64,000 bases of DNA from G965200765 sp965200765 (GTDB lineage: Bacteria; Pseudomonadota; Gammaproteobacteria; Arenicellales; JAJDZL01), in NCBI GenBank assembly GCA_965200765.1, contig OZ241380.1, positions 1,364,001-1,428,000 of the forward strand, given 5' to 3'. The position numbers and the translations under genes are program-made. Of the stretch, positions 16,369-24,991 are shown piece by piece; position 1 is the first letter of the stretch; each line of letters begins with the position of its first letter. A model generated the notes under the pieces. It saw only the letters and a program-made list of their open reading frames with translations, was not told the DNA's origin and ran no database searches.

Positions 16369-16900
16369 CTTCAGACTCCGGTTGATTTGATGCTCGTACA
16401 TCGTACAATTCATGCAAGCTCTTGCCGCGCTTGTTCGCAATCTCTTCAGGACTCTTGATCGCAGTCAAGCCATCAATTGTTGCCCGGGCAACATTGATTG
16501 CATTGGTGTTCCCAATTACTTTTGCCAGTACATCTTTCACGCCGGCCACTTCAAGTATCAGTCGCATTGTGTCGCCGGCAATAATGCCAGTTCCCCTTGA
16601 CGCAGGACGCATCAGTACTCGGGCGGCACCATGCTTGCCAATGACCTGATACTGCAAGGTACCGTCATTCAAATGAATTTTGACGATATTCTGTCGAGCT
16701 GCCGAAAATGATTTCTGGGCGGCTACCGGCACTTCTCTGGCCTTGCCAATACCAATTCCTACCGAACCGTTTCCGTCGCCAACTACAGTTAGCGCGGAAA
16801 AGCCAAATATACGTCCACCCTTGACGACCTTTGCGACACGCCGTACACTGATCAACTGTTCTTGAAGTTCGTCGCCAGTGCCTTGCTCTACCATTGCCAT
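16364..16900 (-). CDS. rpsE: 30S ribosomal protein S5
   Basis: Small-subunit protein at the mRNA entry and decoding side, affecting fidelity. 178 aa against 167 in E. coli; the extra length is a short N-terminal extension and an acidic C-terminal tail. The RNA-binding segment VVKGGRIFGFSALTVVGDG is intact, as is GKAREVPVAAQK. Its stop codon shares one base with the proposed rpmD start. The upstream gene rplR is 20 bases away. Confidence 0.96.
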   Translation of the reverse strand: MAMVEQGTGDELQEQLISVRRVAKVVKGGRIFGFSALTVVGDGNGSVGIGIGKAREVPVAAQKSFSAARQNIVKIHLNDGTLQYQVIGKHGAARVLMRPASRGTGIIAGDTMRLILEVAGVKDVLAKVIGNTNAINVARATIDGLTAIKSPEEIANKRGKSLHELYDVRASNQPESED

Positions 16901-16920
16901 TGAATTCTGTACCTTATGTT

Positions 16921-17277
16921 TTAGATTGTAAGTCCTGCTTCTCGTGCTGCTTCTGCAAGGGCCTTGATGCGACCGTGATATTGAAATCCCGACCGGTCAA
17001 ACGCGACCGCGCTGATTTTCGCCTCAATCGCCCGCTTTGCAATTTCTGTTCCTACTACACGCGCGGCTTCAATTCCACCGCCGTTCTTCAAATTCTTTCG
17101 CAGGTCCGCTTCCAGACTCGACGCACTCACCAGGGTTCGATCTCCTTCTGACGAGATCACCTGGGCGTAAATATGCCGCGCTGAACGATACACTGACAAT
17201 CGATGCTTGCGCGCAGAATGTATACGAATGCGCGCCTTTCTCGCGCGACGATTACGCATTTCAGCTTTTCTGCTCAC
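16921..17277 (-). CDS. rplR: 50S ribosomal protein L18 (GTG start)
   Basis: 5S rRNA-binding protein that docks 5S onto the 50S central protuberance. 118 aa with an arginine-rich N-terminal arm, RSARHIYAQVIS and the C-terminal FDRSGFQYHGRIKALAEAAREAG block. GTG 17277 overlaps the rplF stop as GTGA (17274-17277), so the two are translationally coupled. Confidence 0.95.
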   Translation of the reverse strand: MSRKAEMRNRRARKARIRIHSARKHRLSVYRSARHIYAQVISSEGDRTLVSASSLEADLRKNLKNGGGIEAARVVGTEIAKRAIEAKISAVAFDRSGFQYHGRIKALAEAAREAGLTI

Positions 17278-17828
17278 GTCTTCACCGCTCCTTTCGCCTG
17301 TTTCATTCGTACCCGTTCACCTGCATATCGAATACCTTTGCCCTTGTATGGTTCCACCGGCCGGACTTTGCGAATATTGGCGGCCACCTGCCCCACTACT
17401 TGCTTGTCAATTCCTTTCACCACCAGTTCCACCTGGGTGCTGGATTCAGACTTGATCTCGAAAACCACTCCCTCAGGGGCTTCATACTCAACCGGATGCG
17501 AAAAGCCGACATTCAGGTTGAGGTGACGATTATTGGCTTTCGCCCGATAACCGGTACCGACCAGTACCAAACCTCTTTCAAATCCACTGGTTACACCGGT
17601 AATCATATTGGCAATTAACGAGCGAGTTGTACCTGACATCGCGCGCGCCTGCTTGCTTGTTCCTTTAGCCGAGACGTTGATCTTTCCATTGTCAATCGCG
17701 ACCTTGACACGCGGATAAATCGCACAATCCAAAGATCCTTTCGGACCTTTCGCGGCAATCATTCCGTTGGAAATCGTAACTTCCACACTGGAAGGAATTT
17801 CTATGGGTTCCTTGGCAATTCTTGACAT
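17274..17828 (-). CDS. rplF: 50S ribosomal protein L6
   Basis: Two-domain 23S rRNA-binding protein near the sarcin-ricin loop and factor-binding site. 184 aa beginning MSRIAKEPIEIP at ATG 17828; an earlier in-frame start at 17861 would overlap rpsH and is not L6-like. The C-terminal signature EPYKGKGIRYAGE is present. It lies 17 bases after rpsH and overlaps rplR by 4 bases. Confidence 0.95.
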   Translation of the reverse strand: MSRIAKEPIEIPSSVEVTISNGMIAAKGPKGSLDCAIYPRVKVAIDNGKINVSAKGTSKQARAMSGTTRSLIANMITGVTSGFERGLVLVGTGYRAKANNRHLNLNVGFSHPVEYEAPEGVVFEIKSESSTQVELVVKGIDKQVVGQVAANIRKVRPVEPYKGKGIRYAGERVRMKQAKGAVKT

Positions 17829-17845
17829 GCGAAATTCTTCCTTGT

Positions 17846-18241
17846 TCAGGTCACCGTGCAAATGACTTCACCGCCGATGCCAGCTTTCTTCGCCTGCTTC
17901 GCGGTCATAATTCCCTGCGACGTGGAAATAATTGCTTCTCCCAGTCCGCCATTTACTTCTGGCAGTTCATTCAGCCCACAATAGGTTCTTCGTCCCGGCC
18001 GACTGATGCGTCGAAGACTTTCAATGACCGGTTCCCCGTTGAAGTACTTCAAATCTATTCTTAATTCCGGTTTGCTGTTTTCGGATATCACTTCAAATCC
18101 CTTGATATAGCCTTCAGCCGCCAAAACCCGCGCAATATCCTGCTTCACTCTGGAAGCCGGCATGGTCACACTTGGATATTCAACTGCCGCTGCATTTCGA
18201 ATTCTTGTCAGCATATCTCCAATTGGGTCTGTCATTGCCAT
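17846..18241 (-). CDS. rpsH: 30S ribosomal protein S8
   Basis: Primary 16S rRNA binder in the central domain and, in E. coli, the translational repressor of the spc operon. 131 aa with MTDPIGDMLTRIRNA at the N-terminus and the RNA-binding C-terminal pattern ISTSQGIMTAKQAKKAGIGGE. Start ATG 18241 precedes another ATG by two codons; either fits. A 37-base gap separates it from rpsN. Confidence 0.96.
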   Translation of the reverse strand: MAMTDPIGDMLTRIRNAAAVEYPSVTMPASRVKQDIARVLAAEGYIKGFEVISENSKPELRIDLKYFNGEPVIESLRRISRPGRRTYCGLNELPEVNGGLGEAIISTSQGIMTAKQAKKAGIGGEVICTVT

Positions 18242-18278
18242 GGTATTTTTTTCCTGAATAACTAAAGTTTTCTTGTAC

Positions 18279-18584
18279 TCACCAACTCGCCTTGACTACG
18301 CCCGGAGCTTCGCCACGCATAATCACTTCGCGCAACTTGTTTCTTGACAAGCCAAACCTTCGATAATAGCCACGCGGACGACCGGTCAGCGCACATCGAT
18401 TGCGCATCCGACTTTTACTGCTGTCACGCGGCAATTTCTGCATAGCCATCATGGCTTCCCATCGTTCCTCGGGAGGAAGCGCTTCATTCTTGGCGATTTG
18501 CCGGAGCTGGTCGCGCTGTTCGGCATATTTGACAACCATATTCGCCCGTTTCTTTTCCCGGGCGACCATGCACTTCTTCGCCAT
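18279..18584 (-). CDS. rpsN: 30S ribosomal protein S14, zinc-free form
   Basis: Head protein of the small subunit. 101 aa, the length of the long zinc-independent (C-minus) type; the Cys residues present (C5, C64) do not form the CxxC pairs of the short zinc form. RNRCALTGRPRGYYRRFGLSRNKLRE near the C-terminus is the family signature. It follows rplE after 4 bases. Confidence 0.96.
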   Translation of the reverse strand: MAKKCMVAREKKRANMVVKYAEQRDQLRQIAKNEALPPEERWEAMMAMQKLPRDSSKSRMRNRCALTGRPRGYYRRFGLSRNKLREVIMRGEAPGVVKASW

Positions 18585-18588
18585 ACCC

Positions 18589-19146
18589 CTAGTTCTCCCT
18601 GAGTGGAAAATTAAAACCTTTCAGCAACGCCCGGGCCTCGTCATCAGTCGGTGCCGTGGTTGTAATGGTTACATTCAATCCTCGAATTTGATCTACCTTG
18701 TCATAGTCAATTTCAGGAAAAACTATCTGTTCCTTGATTCCGAATGAATAGTTTCCGCGCCCGTCGAATGATTTTGCCGGCAAGCCCCGGAAGTCCCTGA
18801 TTCGCGGTATGGCAATGGAAATCAATCGGTCCAGGAAGTCATACATTTGCTGCCGCCGCAATGTGACCATGCAACCAATCTCAAATCCTTCGCGAATCTT
18901 GAATGCCGCAACTGCTTTGCGGGCTTTTGTCACCACTGGTTTCTGGCCGGCAATCAGCGCCAAGTCATTGCAGGCGTTGGTGATGAGATTCTTGTCTTTC
19001 TTCAAGGCGGCGTCGCCTACTCCCATATTCAGGGTGATTTTTATAATACGCGGCACCTGCATGACATTCTTGTAGTCGTACTGCTGTCGAAGCTTGTCAA
19101 ACAGCTCGTCGCGGTAGAATTGGTCCATTCTGCTCAAATCAGACAT
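18589..19146 (-). CDS. rplE: 50S ribosomal protein L5
   Basis: Binds 5S rRNA in the central protuberance and contacts P-site tRNA. 185 aa against 179 in E. coli, the difference being a short N-terminal addition. Recognisable blocks are NVMQVPRIIKITLNMGVG and RDFRGLPAKSFDGRGNYSFGIKEQIVFPEI. The ATG directly abuts the rplX stop, with no bases between them. Confidence 0.96.
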   Translation of the reverse strand: MSDLSRMDQFYRDELFDKLRQQYDYKNVMQVPRIIKITLNMGVGDAALKKDKNLITNACNDLALIAGQKPVVTKARKAVAAFKIREGFEIGCMVTLRRQQMYDFLDRLISIAIPRIRDFRGLPAKSFDGRGNYSFGIKEQIVFPEIDYDKVDQIRGLNVTITTTAPTDDEARALLKGFNFPLREN

Positions 19147-19470
19147 TTACACATCACCTTCCATTACTTCACCAGTCTTCTTGAAGTACCGAACCTTTTG
19201 GCCATCTTCCAGAAATCGGAAGCCAACACGATCACCTTTCCCGGTTGCGAGATTGAAATGCGCCAAGTTGGAGATCTGAATTGGTGCTTCCTTCGATACG
19301 ATGCCGCCAGTCTGATTGCGATTCGGATTTGCGCGTGTATGTCGCTTGACAACATTCACGTCGTTCACCAGTGCGCGCCCGTTCGGCAGCACACTCAGCA
19401 CAGTGCCGCGTTTGCCGCGGTCGCGGCCAGCAATGACAATGACATCGTCGCCTTTTCGAAATTTTTTCAT
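19147..19470 (-). CDS. rplX: 50S ribosomal protein L24
   Basis: Assembly-initiating 23S rRNA-binding protein near the tunnel exit. 107 aa with a KOW motif at the N-terminus (GDDVIVIAGRDRGKRGTVLSV) and the block VNVVKRHTRANPN. It follows rplN after 11 bases and abuts rplE. In E. coli the S8 control site is nearby; no hairpin was confidently identified here. Confidence 0.96.
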   Translation of the reverse strand: MKKFRKGDDVIVIAGRDRGKRGTVLSVLPNGRALVNDVNVVKRHTRANPNRNQTGGIVSKEAPIQISNLAHFNLATGKGDRVGFRFLEDGQKVRYFKKTGEVMEGDV

Positions 19471-19481
19471 CTTCCAGTCAA

Positions 19482-19850
19482 CTACAGTACTTCTGGTGCC
19501 AATGACACAATTCTCATAAAGTTTTCCTGTCGCAACTCGCGTGTAACCGGACCGAATATCCGGGTTCCCACGGGTTGCAACTGGGTATTCAGCAACACGG
19601 CAGCGTTGCGGTCAAAACGAATCATCGATCCGTCGGCGCGACGGATGCCTTTTCTTGTGCGTACTACAACCGCGAAAAACACTTCACCCTTTTTCACACG
19701 GCTATTCGGCACTGCTTCCTTGATCGTGATACGAATCACGTCGCCAATCCCGGCGTATCGACGTTTTGACCCGCCGAGTACCTTGATACATTGTACACGC
19801 TTTGCACCACTGTTGTCAGCGACATCAAGCATACTTTGCATTTGAATCAT
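19482..19850 (-). CDS. rplN: 50S ribosomal protein L14
   Basis: 23S rRNA-binding protein forming an intersubunit bridge. 122 aa, with MIQMQSMLDVADNSGAKRVQCIKVLGG at the N-terminus split across residues 1-27 and FDRNAAVLLN and ARIFGPVTREL-like motifs later. It heads the spc gene order and lies only 10 bases after rpsQ, so no separate spc promoter region is apparent in the gap. Confidence 0.97.
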   Translation of the reverse strand: MIQMQSMLDVADNSGAKRVQCIKVLGGSKRRYAGIGDVIRITIKEAVPNSRVKKGEVFFAVVVRTRKGIRRADGSMIRFDRNAAVLLNTQLQPVGTRIFGPVTRELRQENFMRIVSLAPEVL

Positions 19851-19860
19851 CTGTAGTGCC

Positions 19861-20136
19861 TCACTCAGCCGCTTCAGAATTGCTTTGAACTATTTCCACC
19901 AACTGCCAGCTCTTGGTCTTCGAGCGCGGTCGGCACTCCTGGATGACAACTTGGTCCATTTCCTTGCAACGGTTATGCTCGTCATGTGCCTTGAGGCGCG
20001 TCATTCGCTTGACATACTTCTTGTACAGCGCATGCTTGACCCGTCTTTCAATCAACACCGTGATCGTCTTGTCCATCTTGGTACTGACAACTGTTCCAAA
20101 CAAGGTGCGGGCTTTCTTTTCAGCAGATTCAACCAT
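19861..20136 (-). CDS. rpsQ: 30S ribosomal protein S17
   Basis: Primary binder of the 16S 5' domain, OB-fold. 91 aa against 84 in E. coli. The core FGTVVSTKMDKTITVLIERRVKH and the central YKKYVKRMTRLKAHDE stretch are diagnostic. Its ATG lies inside the end of rpmC (8-base overlap), suggesting coupled translation. Confidence 0.95.
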   Translation of the reverse strand: MVESAEKKARTLFGTVVSTKMDKTITVLIERRVKHALYKKYVKRMTRLKAHDEHNRCKEMDQVVIQECRPRSKTKSWQLVEIVQSNSEAAE

Positions 20137-20335
20137 TGTCTTTGCTCACCCGTTTTTCGTTCATCACCGTTTTGATGCGCGCGATATCCTTGCGCACTTC
20201 GGTAAATTCAGCGACATTCGACAACTGATCCATGCCTCTCAGAACTCGCAGCTGAAACTGTCGCTTGCGCAATTCAATTAAATTTGTCGTCAACTCTTGC
20301 AGACTTTTCGTCCGGAGTACTTTGGCTTCTAGCAT
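20129..20335 (-). CDS. rpmC: 50S ribosomal protein L29
   Basis: Small helical hairpin protein at the nascent-peptide tunnel exit. 68 aa, with the N-terminal KSLQELTTNLIELRKRQFQLRV helix and NVAEFTEVRKDIARIKTVMNE second helix. It overlaps rplP by one base at its start and rpsQ by 8 bases at its end. Confidence 0.95.
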   Translation of the reverse strand: MLEAKVLRTKSLQELTTNLIELRKRQFQLRVLRGMDQLSNVAEFTEVRKDIARIKTVMNEKRVSKDNG

Positions 20336-20748
20336 CAGATTCCCTGTCGTTTGGCAAAAGTGGTTTGCACTGAAAACTTGGCCCCGGCCAGACGAAACGC
20401 TTCGCGCGCCGCCTCTTCCGAGACACCTTCAATTTCATACAGCATATGCCCGGGCTTGACAACAAACACCCAGTATTCAGGATTGCCCTTGCCTTTCCCC
20501 ATTCGCACTTCCAATGGTTTTTTCGATACCGGCTTGTCCGGAAAGATTCGAATCCAGAGCTTGCCGCCACGACGTACATAGCGATTGATCGCACGCCGCC
20601 CCGCTTCGATCTCCCTGGCAGTAATTCGACCTCGCGTAGTTGCTTTCAATCCGTATTCACCGAAGCTAACCAGATTTCCGCGAGTGGCCAAACCCCGGTT
20701 TCTGCCTTTTTGCTGCTTTCGATACTTGCTTCGTTTCGGTTGTAACAT
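20335..20748 (-). CDS. rplP: 50S ribosomal protein L16
   Basis: 23S rRNA-binding protein near the A-site tRNA elbow. 137 aa against 136 in E. coli. Begins MLQPKRSKYRKQQKGRNRG and carries RRGGKLWIRIFPDKPVSKKP and MGKGKGNPEYWVFVVKPG motifs. It follows rpsC after 27 bases. Confidence 0.97.
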   Translation of the reverse strand: MLQPKRSKYRKQQKGRNRGLATRGNLVSFGEYGLKATTRGRITAREIEAGRRAINRYVRRGGKLWIRIFPDKPVSKKPLEVRMGKGKGNPEYWVFVVKPGHMLYEIEGVSEEAAREAFRLAGAKFSVQTTFAKRQGI

Positions 20749-20775
20749 GGTTGTTGCCCCAGATTTGTCTCTACT

Positions 20776-21441
20776 CTATTCGGGCTGCGCAAACTGAAAA
20801 TCATCAGATTTCCGGTCGAATACTTCGCCCGTGAAAATCCAGACTTTTACGCCCAGCACTCCGTAGGTGGTACGCGCTTCGGCAAACCCGTAATCCACAT
20901 TGGCACGCAGTGTATGCAATGGCACCCGACCTTCCCGATACCATTCGCTACGTGCAATTTCAGCGCCGTTCAATCGCCCTGCGATCATGACCTTGACACC
21001 CAAAGCATTCTGACGCATCGAATTCTGTACGGCGCGTTTCATTGCGCGACGAAACATGATGCGTTTTTCAAGTTGCTGGCAAATGTTGTCCGCCACCAAC
21101 GTCGCATTCAAATCCGGTTTGTTGATCGGCTTCACATCCACGGATACCGGCGCTCCGTTCTTCAATGCAAGATAATTTCGCAATTCCGTGATACCTTCGC
21201 CTTTCTTGCCAATGACGACACCCGGCCGGGCAGCATGGATGACGACTTTCATATTTTGCGCCGGTCGTTCAATCCTGATTTCACCGATAGCCGCATTTTT
21301 CAGGCGCTGGCGAATCAACTCCCGAACTTCCAGATCGTCAATCAAATTTTTTGCATATGCGGTGCCGCTTGCAAACCACCGGGAACTCCAGTCGCGCGTA
21401 ATTCCCAAGCGAATTCCAATCGGTTGAACTTTCTGACCCAC
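20776..21441 (-). CDS. rpsC: 30S ribosomal protein S3 (GTG start)
   Basis: Small-subunit protein lining the mRNA entry channel, with a type II KH domain (VVIHAARPGVVIGKKGEGI, GxxG-like loop intact). 221 aa against 233 in E. coli, shorter at the C-terminus. The start at 21441 is GTG, giving MGQKVQPIGIRLG. It lies 13 bases after rplV. Confidence 0.96.
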   Translation of the reverse strand: MGQKVQPIGIRLGITRDWSSRWFASGTAYAKNLIDDLEVRELIRQRLKNAAIGEIRIERPAQNMKVVIHAARPGVVIGKKGEGITELRNYLALKNGAPVSVDVKPINKPDLNATLVADNICQQLEKRIMFRRAMKRAVQNSMRQNALGVKVMIAGRLNGAEIARSEWYREGRVPLHTLRANVDYGFAEARTTYGVLGVKVWIFTGEVFDRKSDDFQFAQPE

Positions 21442-21454
21442 TGCTCTGTCTCCT

Positions 21455-21790
21455 TTATTTCTCGTCTGAAACCACGATTGTCAAATGACTCGTGCGTTTA
21501 CGAATTCGATTCACGCGACCACGTGCCCTGGCGCGCCAACGCTTGATTTGGGGACCAACGCCTACGTAGGCCGCCTTGACATACAACTCGTCAATATTGG
21601 CATTATTGTTCACTTCTGCATTGGCGATTGCTGATTCCAGTGTCTTCAGCACCAATGCAGCTGCCTTGCGATTATTAAAGCGAAGCAGATCCCGGGCGCG
21701 TTCCACCGGCAAACCGCGAATCTGATTGATCACCGGTTGCGATTTGGTGGATGATGTTCGAACATACCGTGAAACTGACCTGACTTGCAT
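21455..21790 (-). CDS. rplV: 50S ribosomal protein L22
   Basis: Lines the peptide exit tunnel with a long beta-hairpin, the site of macrolide-resistance changes in other species. 111 aa from ATG 21790; the frame stays open upstream to 21865 but that part reads into rpsS and is not L22-like. Blocks ARDLLRFNNRKAAALVLKTLESAIANAE and QIKRWRARARGRVNRIRKRTSHL are intact, with no visible hairpin deletion. Confidence 0.96.
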   Translation of the reverse strand: MQVRSVSRYVRTSSTKSQPVINQIRGLPVERARDLLRFNNRKAAALVLKTLESAIANAEVNNNANIDELYVKAAYVGVGPQIKRWRARARGRVNRIRKRTSHLTIVVSDEK

Positions 21791-21800
21791 CACTACACCC

Positions 21801-22076
21801 CTACTTCTTGGCCTTCTTGTCAGCCGCGTGACCCTTGAACACGCGTGTTGGCGCAAACTCGCCAAGCTTGTGACCGACCATGTTTTCGGAAATCAAAATC
21901 GGTACATGCTGCCGGCCGTTATGAACTGCAATCGTTAGTCCGACAAATTCCGGCATGATGGTTGAACGACGCGACCAGGTGCGAATTGGCTGCCGCCGAT
22001 TAGTCTGACGCGCCTTTTCCACTTTCTCCCACAAATGATGGTCAACAAATGGACCTTTTCTGATTGATCTTGGCAT
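21801..22076 (-). CDS. rpsS: 30S ribosomal protein S19
   Basis: Head protein near the A-site tRNA and partner of S13. 91 aa against 92 in E. coli, beginning MPRSIRKGPFVDHHL and containing TWSRRSTIMPEFVGLTIAVHNGRQHVPI and GHKLGEFAPTRVFKGH. It lies 12 bases after rplB and 10 bases before rplV. Confidence 0.97.
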   Translation of the reverse strand: MPRSIRKGPFVDHHLWEKVEKARQTNRRQPIRTWSRRSTIMPEFVGLTIAVHNGRQHVPILISENMVGHKLGEFAPTRVFKGHAADKKAKK

Positions 22077-22088
22077 TGATGCTGTTTC

Positions 22089-22919
22089 CTATCTCTTCTT
22101 TTTTGCTCGTCGTACGATCATGGATGTGGTGCGACGATTGTTTCTGGTACGATAGCCTTTTGTTGGAACACCCCAAGGAGTAACGGGATGTCGCCCACCA
22201 GATGTTCGACCTTCGCCACCGCCATGCGGATGATCGACCGGATTCATGGCAACACCGCGTACTGTTGGTCGAATTCCTCGCCAGCGCTTGGCGCCGGCCT
22301 TGCCCAGTTTACGCAATGAATTGCTCTCGTTGCCCACTTCTCCGATTGTGGCGCGGCAGTCCAAATGAATTTTCCTCATTTCACCGGATCTCATTCGCAT
22401 CAGCGCATAGCTCCCTTCACGACCCAGCAACTGCGCACCGGTACCGGCCGCTCTTGCAATTTGAGCCCCTTTGCCCGGCTTCATTTCAACACAATGCACC
22501 ATTGTGCCTTGCGGAATATTCTTTAACGGCAACGTGTTGCCAACGGATATAGGCGCATCGGGCCCTGACATCACTTCGTTTCCGACTGTCAGTCCCTTGG
22601 GCGCAATGATGTATCGTCGTTCACCATCAGCGTACAGCAACAGTGCGATATTCGAACTACGATTCGGATCGTATTCGAGTCGTTCCACTTTCGCCGGTAT
22701 TTGATCTTTGTCGCGGCGAAAATCTATGATTCTATACTGGCGCTTGTGTCCGCCACCCCGATGTCGAACTGTTATGCGGCCTGCGTTATTGCGACCATTG
22801 GTCTTGCGCAACGGTTCGCACAGCCCCCGGTACGGTGCACCGCGATGCAATTCCGGCGAGCGCACAATTACCATGCCGCGCCGTCCGGGCGTTACAGGTT
22901 TTTGCTTGACCAGAACCAT
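22089..22919 (-). CDS. rplB: 50S ribosomal protein L2
   Basis: Large-subunit protein at the peptidyl-transferase region, needed for subunit association. 276 aa against 273 in E. coli. The near-universal C-terminal block MNPVDHPHGGGEGRTSGGRHPVTPWG is present, including the histidine implicated in peptide-bond formation. It begins 12 bases after rplW. Confidence 0.98.
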   Translation of the reverse strand: MVLVKQKPVTPGRRGMVIVRSPELHRGAPYRGLCEPLRKTNGRNNAGRITVRHRGGGHKRQYRIIDFRRDKDQIPAKVERLEYDPNRSSNIALLLYADGERRYIIAPKGLTVGNEVMSGPDAPISVGNTLPLKNIPQGTMVHCVEMKPGKGAQIARAAGTGAQLLGREGSYALMRMRSGEMRKIHLDCRATIGEVGNESNSLRKLGKAGAKRWRGIRPTVRGVAMNPVDHPHGGGEGRTSGGRHPVTPWGVPTKGYRTRNNRRTTSMIVRRAKKKR

Positions 22920-22931
22920 GATCCCTGACCG

Positions 22932-23231
22932 TTATTCGAATGAATCTGTAAAGTTGATATCATCGTCTCTGTGCAAGCGTACAAACGCCCTGCGACGATC
23001 AATCTGTTTCCCCATCATTCGTCCGAATCGCTTGCGTTTACCGCGAATATTGGCAACTTGCACGGATTCTACGCGAACATCAAACAGCTTTTCCACTGCC
23101 TTGCGAATTTCCGGCTTGGTTGCGCTACGGGCAACTTCAAAGACAAACTGGTTGGACTTTTCGCCCAACCGCGTACTCTTCTCCGAAATAATCGGATATC
23201 GAATGATTTCATACATACGTTCTTCGTTCAC
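22932..23231 (-). CDS. rplW: 50S ribosomal protein L23 (GTG start)
   Basis: Tunnel-exit protein that is the docking site for trigger factor and SRP. 99 aa from GTG 23231, which overlaps the rplD stop as GTGA and starts NEERMYEIIRYPIISEKS after the initiator. Another GTG three codons upstream (23240) is possible and would add only MVAV-type residues. The conserved VESVQVANIRGKRKRFGR segment is present. Confidence 0.94.
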   Translation of the reverse strand: MNEERMYEIIRYPIISEKSTRLGEKSNQFVFEVARSATKPEIRKAVEKLFDVRVESVQVANIRGKRKRFGRMMGKQIDRRRAFVRLHRDDDINFTDSFE

Positions 23232-23851
23232 TGCAACCACTCGTCTACAGATTTCACTGCATCAGTAGTCATCAACACACTGGTACAGTCCTGTATCATT
23301 GCCGGATTCAGCATTCCGGGTTCAATAACATGCACATTCGGCAAGTTGCGAGATGCCAATTTCAGGTTTTCGTGCAAATCCTTGTCTACGATCAATGCTG
23401 ATGGCAGTTCAAGTTTCAACAATCGTTCTGCCAGCATTTTGGTTTTGGGCTCGCTCAGCTCCATATTGCTATTGCTTACCACAGTCAAATTTCCCCGGCG
23501 TGCAGCTTCCGACAAAATAGATCGCATCGCTGCTCGAAATGATTTGCGATTGACCTTCTGCGAGTAATCACGCGTACTTCGGGCAAAGGTTCGACCGCCG
23601 CCTCGCCGGATTGGACTGCTCAGCGTACCCAGTCTTGCTCGTCCCGTGCCTTTCTGGCGGACCGGTTTCGCACCACCGCCAGCAACCGCGGAGCGATTCT
23701 TTTGTGCACTGGTTCCGGCTCTTGCTGCTGCGCGACACGCAACCGATACTTGATGTACAAGCGCTTCATTGAACGCTGCATTGAAGTTTGCGTCAGACAC
23801 CACCAGTGACTCGACCTGATCTTCAAATACATCAACTACTTTCAATTCCAT
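23228..23851 (-). CDS. rplD: 50S ribosomal protein L4
   Basis: 23S rRNA-binding protein with an extended loop reaching the exit tunnel; in E. coli it also represses the S10 operon. 207 aa against 201. The tunnel loop KPVRQKGTGRARLGTLSSPIRRGGG is complete. The E. coli-type attenuator leader upstream of rpsJ appears to be missing here, since only 34 bases separate rpsJ from tuf. Confidence 0.96.
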   Translation of the reverse strand: MELKVVDVFEDQVESLVVSDANFNAAFNEALVHQVSVACRAAARAGTSAQKNRSAVAGGGAKPVRQKGTGRARLGTLSSPIRRGGGRTFARSTRDYSQKVNRKSFRAAMRSILSEAARRGNLTVVSNSNMELSEPKTKMLAERLLKLELPSALIVDKDLHENLKLASRNLPNVHVIEPGMLNPAMIQDCTSVLMTTDAVKSVDEWLQ

Positions 23852-23871
23852 CGCTTGCTACCACCTTTTGT

Positions 23872-24603
23872 TCAAGCCTGTTCAGACTGTGTTGTGTTGT
23901 TCTCTTCGGAAACTTCTTCAGTAGCAGTTCCGCCCTTTAAAGCGAGAATATCTATTTCAGGAGCAATTTTCTTGGTAGCGGAAGTGATGATGAGGTCAGA
24001 ACTTTTGGAGCCGGGGATAGAGCCTTTGATGAGGAGCAAACTTTTTTCGGTATCAATCTTGACGATTTCGAGATTTTGCTGAATTGCGGCGACATTGCCC
24101 ATATGTCCAGCCATTTTCTTGTTCGGAAAAACCCGACTCGGTGTCTGGTTTTGTCCAATTGACCCCGGTTTTCTGTGTGCTTTGGAATTGCCATGCGTTG
24201 CACGCCCTCCGCGGAACCCGTGGCGCTTCATGCCGCCGGCAAAGCCCTTGCCGATTGTGGTGCCCTTGACATCCACTTTCTGACCTTCGGTGAAAAGACT
24301 GATACCGATGCGATCGCCAAGTTCAAGCATGGCAACCTGCTCATCATCCACCTGGAACTCCCACAATCCGCGTCCCGGTGAGACTCCCGATTTGTCAAAA
24401 TGTCCCTTACTTGGCGAGTTCACTCGACTGGCGCGCCGATTTCCAGTGGTAACCTGAACCGCGCTATAGCCATCTGTGTCGCGGAATTTCAACTGCGTAA
24501 TACAATTCGGTTGAACTTCAATCACAGTTACCGGTATTGAAACACCTTCTGAAGTAAAGATGCGGGTCATTCCCAATTTTGTTCCGACTACACCTAGCGG
24601 CAT
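23872..24603 (-). CDS. rplC: 50S ribosomal protein L3 with acidic C-terminal extension
   Basis: 23S rRNA-binding protein reaching the peptidyl-transferase centre. 243 aa from ATG 24603 (MPLGVVGTKLGMTRIF), against 209 in E. coli. The extra residues form a C-terminal tail rich in Thr, Glu, Asn and Ser, ending NNTTQSEQA, whose function is not evident. Core motifs FAGGMKRHGFRGGRATHGNS and KKMAGHMGN are present. It lies 18 bases after rpsJ. Confidence 0.95.
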   Translation of the reverse strand: MPLGVVGTKLGMTRIFTSEGVSIPVTVIEVQPNCITQLKFRDTDGYSAVQVTTGNRRASRVNSPSKGHFDKSGVSPGRGLWEFQVDDEQVAMLELGDRIGISLFTEGQKVDVKGTTIGKGFAGGMKRHGFRGGRATHGNSKAHRKPGSIGQNQTPSRVFPNKKMAGHMGNVAAIQQNLEIVKIDTEKSLLLIKGSIPGSKSSDLIITSATKKIAPEIDILALKGGTATEEVSEENNTTQSEQA

Positions 24604-24621
24604 TTCAATGGCTCCGATCAA

Positions 24622-24957
24622 TTATCTCAATGTAATCTTGATGTCCACGCCAGAGGGTAAATCCAGCTTCATCAATGAATCAATCGTATTGGTGGACGGC
24701 TTGACAATATCCAGAATTCGCTTGTGCGTGCGAATTTCAAATTGATCTCGCGACTTCTTGTCGGCATTTGGCGAGCGAAGCAGCGTGTAGCGTTCAATCT
24801 TGGTCGGCAGAGGTATCGGACCACGCACAATTGCACCGGATCTCTTGGCTTCATTCAAAATCTGCATAGCCGAATAATCAATCGTCCGATGGTCAAATGC
24901 CTTGAGTCGTATTCGAACTCTCTGGCCGTCCAATTTAGTTCCTGCTGGAGTCGCCAT
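24622..24957 (-). CDS. rpsJ: 30S ribosomal protein S10 (NusE)
   Basis: Head protein of the small subunit that also serves as NusE in antitermination and transcription-translation coupling with NusG. 111 aa against 103; an 8-residue N-terminal addition precedes the QRVRIRLKAFDHRTID core. The loop RGPIPLPTKIERYTLLRSP and the DIVKPSTNTIDSLMKLDLPSGVDI end are typical. It begins 34 bases after the tuf stop, so it is probably read through from the str operon. Confidence 0.96.
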   Translation of the reverse strand: MATPAGTKLDGQRVRIRLKAFDHRTIDYSAMQILNEAKRSGAIVRGPIPLPTKIERYTLLRSPNADKKSRDQFEIRTHKRILDIVKPSTNTIDSLMKLDLPSGVDIKITLR

Positions 24958-24991
24958 GGCTAGTCAATCTTTTGCTGTCTACCTGCCAAGC

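Noticed and set aside
16168..16440. L30 gene starting at the upstream in-frame ATG codons
   Set aside because: This would add up to 24 non-L30 residues and overlap rpsE extensively; the ATT at the rpsE stop is more consistent with family length.
18847..19845. 332-codon open frame antisense to rplE, rplX and rplN
   Set aside because: It spans three conserved ribosomal genes read on the other strand and has no recognisable domain; long antisense frames are expected from the codon bias here.
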